Source of the DNA: Ariolimax columbianus
Taxonomy: Eukaryota; Mollusca; Gastropoda; Stylommatophora; Arionidae
Assembly (NCBI GenBank): GCA_036924085.1
Contig: JAVGWX010000004.1
Location: 6,758,544 to 6,822,543 of the forward strand
DNA: 64,000 nt
Reading direction: 5' to 3'
Part shown: positions 60,300 through 64,000 of the stretch, one piece after another
Position numbering within the stretch: position 1 is the stretch's first letter
Layout: the number at the start of each line of letters is the position of its first letter
Position numbers and translations under genes: made by a program
Notes under the pieces: model-generated
Told to the model about the DNA's origin: nothing
The model's database searches: none
The model's input: only the letters and a program-made list of their open reading frames with translations

Positions 60300-60519
60300 T
60301 TCTGTCGCACTCTTTATATCAATCTCTTGAAGTGGATTACTTTGAGATGGACATTAAGAAGGCCACCGGCTTCAGGTAGGTATATATTAAGTTTAGAAAG
60401 TAGGTTCAAATTATACATACAACTGATCCATGTCTACTATTAATGAAATGTTGTTAAATGTCCTTCATTGGAATGTTCTACTTGTTGAAGAGATGTTATT
60501 TATGTGTTATTCCCTTCAT

Positions 60520-62090
60520 GTTTCTTAATACGCTTATGTATCTTAGTACACTCCTGTCTTCTAGCACATTCGTGTCTCTTAGTACACTCATTTCTCGAAG
60601 TACATTTGTGTTTCTTAGTGCACTCCTATCTTTTAGTACCTTCGTTGTTTCTAGTACACTCATGTATCTTAGTACACGCCTGTCTCTTAGTTCACTTCTC
60701 TCTGTTAGTACACACTTTCTCTTAGTACATTCACGTCTCTTAGAGCACTCTTTCTTTTGGTACACTCACGTCTCTTAGTACACTCATGTCGCTTAGTACA
60801 CCCCTGTCTCTTAGTACCTTATTGTTTCTTAGTACACACATGTATCTTAGTATATTCATTTCTCTAAGTACACTCATGTTTCTTAGTAAATATTATGCAT
60901 GTCAGTACACTCCTTGTCTCTAAGTACACTCTTGTCTCTAAGTACACTCTTGTCTCTTAGTAAACTCATGTCCCTTAGTATCTTCGTGTTTCTTAGTACA
61001 CCCATGTATATTATTACATTTGTGTTTCGTAGTACTCTCGTATCTCTTAGTACACACATGTGTCTTAATACATTCCTGTCTTTTGGTACAGGTATGTCTC
61101 TTAGTGCCGTCGTGTTTGTTAGTACACCCGTGTCTCTTAATACACGCATGGCATTTACTGCACATATGTTTCGTAGTAAACTCCTGACTCTTAGTACATT
61201 CGTGATTCTTTGTTTCTTAGTACACTCCTGTCTCTGAATACACTCATGTCTCTTAGTACACCCCTGTCTTTTAGTACGCTACTGGCTCTTAGTACCTTCG
61301 TGTATCTTAGTGCACACCTGTCTTCTAGTGCACTCCTGTCTCTTAGTACCTGCCTGCCTCTTAATTAATGCATGTCTCTAAGTAAGGTCATGTTTCATAG
61401 TTCCTTCAAGTCTCTTGGTACATTTTTATTTCTAAGTACATTCATGCCTGTTAGTACGTGTATGTCGTTTAGTACACGATGTCTCTTTATAACTGCATGT
61501 CTTTTAGTACATCATTTTATCATAGTTCCTTCATACTTCATAGTTCCTTCAAGTCTCGTAGTACCGGCATGCCTCTTGGTACATCCATGTCTCTTAGTAA
61601 GTTAATTTCTTTTAGTACATCCATGTCTTCTATTGCCGTCCTGCCTCGTAGTACATGTATGTCTCTTAGTACATTCATGTCTCTTTGTAACATCATGTCT
61701 CTCAGTAACGTCATGTCTCTTAGTTCATATGCTTAATACTTTTGTATATTTGTGTACATCCGTGTCTGTCATTACCTTTATCTTTTAGCAACGTCATGTC
61801 TCTTAGAACATCCATGGCTTTTAGTTCGTTCAGGTCTCTTAGTCCATGTATATATCTTAGCACATCCGTGTCTCTTAGTACCATCATGTCCATTTGTGAA
61901 TCCATGTGTCTTGGTTCCGTACTGTCTCCTAGTACCTCCAAGCATCGTGGTTTCTTCATGTCTCTTAAGACCTACCTGTCCTTTAGTACATGTCTGTCTC
62001 TTGGAACCGTTGTGACAATTAGTACCTTCTCTGTCTCGCAGTAATTTCCGGTCTCTTAGCCACATTTAAGCCATTTACTACCGTTACGTC
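60520..62090. repeat. 18 bp minisatellite array
   Basis: About 1.57 kb made of roughly 85-90 degenerate copies of TCTCTTAGTACACTCATG (variants CGTG, CCTG and CATG at the end). The 18-base period keeps frames open on both strands, giving hexapeptide repeats such as SLSTLL on the + strand and VLRDTS-like units on the minus strand. Codon-level conservation is not visible and all frames are interrupted, so I treat it as a satellite and not a protein gene. It lies 220 bases after the (CT)n tract, with which its CTCT cores may share origin. Confidence 0.92.
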
Positions 62091-62099
62091 TCTTTTTAA

Positions 62100-63560
62100 G
62101 TGCATGTCACTTTGTATATTTCCTGTTCCAAAGAACAACGAGGATCCATCGACCCTCGTCATGGAAGTCCTGAAAATACCGTACATGGTACCCACGGATA
62201 ATTTGAGAGCCTTGAACGGGATATAAAATCAATAGAACAGTCATTGTTCGATTTTCTTAAACAATGCTAGTTAACAACTGTCCAACCAAAATGGATACCG
62301 TCCAACGGCTTCTACGTCATTCACGTCACATGGAAAGTTTAAAGCAAGTGATCATTTCTTTGCCAAAACGATAGTGCACGGAAAGTTGAGGCGATAGCAT
62401 TGAAGAAAAACAAAAGTAATTCACCAAAATGGGGAGAATATGCTTGACTGATCTCTCACACATGGTCAACACTGAGTTTTGCAACTCACACCTTATACAG
62501 CACGTTGAAAATACTTTAGATTACTGACATATATTTAATAGCTTACTACCTGCATCGTAATATCAATTTGCCTAACACACTTTATTTTTCTATAAATGAC
62601 ACCTGACCTAGGTTTAACGTGTTCAACTCGTATTTCTCCGAACTGTCATATGCTGATAGACCAATACACCTCAGTGCAATATGACATGGACACATTTAAG
62701 AAAAAAAATACATCGGATCGATGATCAGCATATTGAACAAAATAATTGACGTTTAAGAACAGTCGAAATGATGTATAAAATATAAATATGACTTCTAGGC
62801 ATGGGTTGGTAAACATAATATAACACTACATTAAAAAAAAAAAAATAACTAATACATTGGACTTATGCAATTAATACAAAATAATGTACATTTAATTATG
62901 TTTACGTTTATCGAAACAGTCAAATAGCTCTTGTACATTGCTGCCATAATACGTTGGTCATTGGGAATAAATTTGACAATTAGTTTGCCACTATGGAAAT
63001 TTGTTTAACACTTACAATACATTTTTTTAAAGTGTCTGTGACAGTGGCGGTTTATTTAAAGACAATTTCATCCTTTCAAATAGTGATTACAATGTATGAC
63101 AAGTGATACGCTATTCACAATTAGAACACATAACGCAACAACTGTATTAAAAATAATCGATACTTTAGTTTACGTTTCCAAAACATTTACAGACACAAAC
63201 ATATTATCCTTTACAAGTAGTACTGAAGAATAACAACCAATACTGTTATATTTTGTTTTCAATTTTAAAGTTACGTGTCCTTTAAAAGACGCGGAACTTA
63301 TATACTTCATTATCCATGGTTGGATGTTTTTATTGGCCGAAAATGAATGTGTTTTGTGGAAAAGAAAATCAAAATTAGTGTTAGACAGAGTCATGGTTAA
63401 AGAAATATCAATTTGAGTCATGTCACATATGAGTGTAAAATGATGTTGCTGCACAGGCAGTTCTCACTAGGACCGACTCGATCGTACATGTCTTCATCAA
63501 ATAATGAATATCCGGAGATCTACATCACTAAGTGAATGTGTGAAGTTAAGTATACTCAAC
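62100..63560. other. No recognisable feature
   Basis: AT-rich sequence with A-runs (about 62700, 62833). A minus-strand 94-codon frame at 63170-63454 has no motif. Confidence 0.4.
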
Positions 63561-63564
63561 TCTA

Positions 63565-63790
63565 ATGTCATCGCATTGCTCCCATAAAGTTGTGAAAGCT
63601 GGACAATTACAAGGCCGCTTAAAAATATAGTGAATGCATACGAATAAAGAAAATGCCTTAGACGGCTATTTGACATTGTCTATAAAGAATGTATTTCTAC
63701 TTAGCAAACACAATTACGTTCCAAATGGAATGATATGTCTAGTGTCAGCTGGGAGAAACGTTGGGCCTACACCAGGCACATGTGCTGCAG
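63565..63790 (+). mobile_element. RTE-like LINE fragment, post-RT segment
   Basis: The + strand reads in one frame SCESWTITRPLKNIVNAYE (63580-63640; cf. YGCESWTI-K--E-RI-AFE), then RKCLRRLFDIVYKECIST (63645-63700), the same region as in the fragment at 4290-4640. Short and 5'-truncated. Confidence 0.6.
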
Positions 63791-63818
63791 ATCAACAATA
63801 ATAGTATACTCCGGACAA

Positions 63819-63985
63819 CGTTAGTCATACGCCATCCCACAGCAATATATTAGGACTGATGTTACATCATGTTAAATATCCTAAACTCATTTACAATCGA
63901 ACAATGCATTTCACGATTTCAAGTTTTTTGATATAAGAATGATCACTGATTTTGTTTGTTCTGTACGCCATAACACTTATAGATA
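63819..63985. repeat. Dispersed repeat R3, copy 2
   Basis: Pairs with 26784-26950, same orientation; here GTTACATCATGTTAAATATCC and GATCACTGATTTTGTTTG are seen. It is close to the window end, and the copy seems complete relative to copy 1. Confidence 0.75.
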
Positions 63986-64000
63986 ACGTTTACATATTTA

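Noticed and set aside
60458..62065. Repeat-protein genes encoded by the 18 bp array
   Set aside because: Frames break repeatedly and appear equally on both strands, as expected from a satellite with a period divisible by three.

Overview
The window looks like intergenic/intronic DNA of an invertebrate animal, most likely a lophotrochozoan and plausibly a bivalve mollusc. The reasons are AT-rich unique sequence, very many degraded non-LTR retrotransposons, long (TA)n and (GT)n microsatellites, a tRNA-derived SINE, a metazoan-type 18S rRNA fragment, and split EGF-like exons with canonical splice sites. There is no sign of bacterial gene organisation. The bivalve assignment rests on the general appearance of the 18S expansion segment and is an inference.

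Host gene: the only convincing host coding sequence is on the + strand. Two exons (3674-3805 and 8396-8530) each encode one eight-cysteine EGF-like module with exactly the same cysteine spacing, and both are bounded by phase-1 introns. A third candidate exon (21800-21906) also starts in phase 1, encodes a hydrophobic membrane-spanning segment followed by an arginine-rich stub, and ends in a stop codon. Together they suggest the 3' part of a MEGF/scavenger-receptor-F-like type I membrane protein whose introns are filled with retroelements. The 5' exons lie outside the window or were not found.

Layout: 1-2.7 kb is a GT-rich simple-repeat block. 2.7-8.5 kb holds the EGF exons and, between them, an RTE-like element nested inside a CR1-like element. 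8.5-21.8 kb is a mosaic of tandem minisatellites, a dispersed repeat pair and fragments of CR1, I/RNase-H, RTE and Jockey-like elements plus a SINE. 21.8-28 kb has the TM exon, (TA)n tracts and further LINE fragments. 28-44.7 kb is almost continuous LINE debris: RTE (+), CR1 (-), RTE (-), then three RNase-H-bearing elements (-) and another RTE (-). 44.7-46 kb is an 18S rRNA pseudogene followed by a repeated hairpin motif. 46.7-50.35 kb is the fullest copy of the RNase-H element (endonuclease, RT, RNase H, CCHC-like finger, GAA-repeat tail). 50.4-57.2 kb has a CRE-motif tandem array and three more LINE fragments. 57.2-62.1 kb is dominated by tandem arrays (37 bp, 52 bp and 18 bp units). The last 2 kb are unique AT-rich DNA with one RTE tail and a dispersed repeat.

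No retroelement copy is intact: every one has stops, frameshifts, truncation or altered catalytic residues. I do not see a novel multi-gene system. The most interesting items are the membrane EGF receptor exons, the 18S-derived hairpin repeats, the nested RTE/CR1 insertion with a target deletion, the SINE, and several dispersed repeat pairs that match no family I recognise. All alignments between copies were made by eye, so boundaries are approximate to about 10-50 bases unless a splice site or motif fixes them.
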